Positions 5,090-5,440 of a DNA stretch of 5,440 bases are shown here, in pieces (positions within the stretch are counted from its first letter, which is position 1; every line of letters begins with the position of its first letter). Position numbers and translations under genes: made by a program. The notes beneath the pieces are model-generated. The model was not told the origin of the DNA. It saw only the letters and a list, made by a program, of their open reading frames with translations, and did no database searches. The stretch comes from Candidatus Saccharibacteria bacterium UBA7683 (GTDB taxonomy: Bacteria > Patescibacteriota > Saccharimonadia > Saccharimonadales > UBA7683). The DNA lies in NCBI GenBank assembly GCA_002482925.1, contig DLGX01000087.1, positions 1-5,440 of the forward strand, written 5' to 3'.

Positions 5090-5118
5090 TTGCTACTATA
5101 GCCTAGTCTTATTTATAA
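5090..5118 (+). promoter_or_regulatory. Probable promoter of tRNA-Asp
   Basis: TTGCTA (5090-5095, 4 of 6), 17-nt spacer, TTATAA (5113-5118). The tRNA begins 8 nt after the -10, so little or no 5' leader is predicted. TATAGC at 5097-5102 is a weaker alternative -10. Confidence 0.45.
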
Positions 5119-5125
5119 GAAACGC

Positions 5126-5203
5126 GGGCCCGTGGTGTAGCTGGCCTAACACGTCTCCCTGTCACGGAGAAGATCGCCGGTTCGAATCCGGTCGGGCCCG
5201 CCA
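5126..5203 (+). tRNA. tRNA-Asp (anticodon GUC)
   Basis: Complete cloverleaf. Acceptor GGGCCCG pairs perfectly with CGGGCCC; D-stem GTGT/ACAC; anticodon stem TCTCC/GGAGA with loop CTGTCAC, anticodon GTC; T-arm GCCGG-TTCGAAT-CCGGT; discriminator G73; CCA encoded (5201-5203). G34 of this tRNA is a standard target of the Tgt enzyme encoded in the same window. Downstream lie its terminator and a split copy of its own 3' end. Confidence 0.97.
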
Positions 5204-5210
5204 CGAAACG

Positions 5211-5234
5211 AGATCAGCACCAGCTGATCTTTTT
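5211..5234 (+). terminator. Intrinsic terminator of tRNA-Asp
   Basis: Perfect 8-bp stem AGATCAGC/GCTGATCT with loop ACCA, then a T-run to 5235. Flanking CACGAAA (5202-5208) and TTTCGTG (5233-5239) can lengthen the hairpin. It follows the CCA by seven bases. Confidence 0.88.
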
Positions 5235-5285
5235 TCGTGTCAGTTCGACTGAATTTGAATTAGCGAGTCGTGAACGGAGTGAACT

Positions 5286-5380
5286 AGATCGCCGGTTCGA
5301 TCACAAATAGCTCTCACAGAAGCTGGCTTCGAGAAAGCTATGCAGAGAGTAGCAAAGCGTTCATCCGGTCGGGCCCGCCA
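5286..5380 (+). repeat. Split partial copy of the tRNA-Asp 3' end with a 62-nt insert (element B)
   Basis: Positions 5286-5300 equal 5171-5185 of tRNA-Asp (15 of 15 bases: variable region, T-stem 5' strand, TTCGA of the T-loop). Positions 5363-5380 equal 5186-5203 (18 of 18: rest of the T-arm, acceptor 3' strand, G73, CCA). In the tRNA the two blocks are contiguous; here exactly 62 nt (5301-5362) separate them. The insert folds as GCTCTC/GAGAGT around CAGAA-GCTGGC-TTCGAG and ends with AGCAAAGCGTTC. TGAACG (5271-5276) and CGTTCA (5358-5363) form an inverted repeat around it. The copy has no 5' acceptor strand, D-arm or anticodon arm, so it is not a tRNA gene. A terminator follows. Not a family I recognise. 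Confidence 0.85.
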
Positions 5381-5387
5381 AGTAGAC

Positions 5388-5417
5388 AAAATGCCATTTT
5401 TATGGTATTTTTTATTT
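5388..5417 (+). terminator. Second terminator, behind the split tRNA-Asp copy
   Basis: AAAATGCCAT (5388-5397) pairs with ATGGTATTTT (5402-5411), ten pairs with one G-U, loop TTTT, then TTATTTT. It may have been the original tRNA-Asp terminator before the element was placed between, or it ends a separate small RNA. Confidence 0.7.
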
Positions 5418-5440
5418 TGATGACTAATCAATCACGCAAC

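Noticed and set aside
5286..5380. Element B as a second tRNA, an intron-containing tRNA, or a tmRNA
   Set aside because: There is no 5' acceptor strand, D-arm or anticodon arm near it, and a 62-nt insert in the T-loop is not a known tRNA intron position in bacteria; tmRNA would need a coding domain and an Ala-type acceptor.
271..5380. CRISPR array or integron cassette array
   Set aside because: Only two unrelated tRNA-end duplications are present, far apart and on opposite strands; no regular spacing of a common repeat and no cas or integrase gene.
5240..5431. Minus-strand frame of 63 codons over element B
   Set aside because: It reads through the antisense of tRNA-derived sequence and a terminator hairpin; no start signal.

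Overview
The window looks like a chromosomal piece of a small-genome bacterium, most likely Candidatus Saccharibacteria (TM7) or a relative in the Patescibacteria. The pointers are a threonyl-tRNA synthetase that starts directly at its HxxxH editing-domain motif with no TGS domain, CCA-encoding tRNA genes, very compact spacing, and start codons that sit almost on the -10 element. The lineage is an inference. All genes read through with the standard code, and every complete gene ends in TAG or TAA.

Layout. 1-514 (minus strand): tRNA-Val(GAC) with its terminator, then a partial copy of the tRNA 3' end split by 62 nt, then a T-box leader (antiterminator plus terminator) and the first 24 codons of thrS. 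681-1754 (minus): tgt, the queuosine tRNA-guanine transglycosylase, with a promoter that predicts a leaderless mRNA. 1898-2120 (plus): a near-consensus promoter, a 40-residue orphan protein that is also probably leaderless, and an intrinsic terminator. 2123-2278: no gene; it holds a short REP-like palindrome. 2296-2745 (plus): a divergent nrdR with a candidate NrdR box touching its start. 4801-2753 (minus): a two-gene unit of a small three-helix membrane protein and a membrane-anchored family 2 glycosyltransferase. 5013-4864 (minus): tRNA-Thr(CGU) and tRNA-Gly(CCC), joined with no spacer. 5126-5203 (plus): tRNA-Asp(GUC), its terminator, a second split copy of a tRNA 3' end, and another terminator.

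Links between parts. The window is rich in tRNA biology. The T-box bulge of the thrS leader (UGGA) fits a tRNA with U73, and its hairpin loop carries ACG followed by A; the tRNA-Thr(CGU) here has both U73 and the matching anticodon. tRNA-Asp(GUC) is a standard Tgt substrate.

The most unusual signal is the pair of split T-arm elements, one downstream of tRNA-Val and one downstream of tRNA-Asp. Each repeats the T-arm and 3' acceptor end of its own neighbouring tRNA. Each is interrupted in the T-loop by 62 nt, and the two inserts share the blocks CAGAA-N6-TTCGAG and AGCRAAGCG at nearly equal positions. I do not recognise this as a known family.
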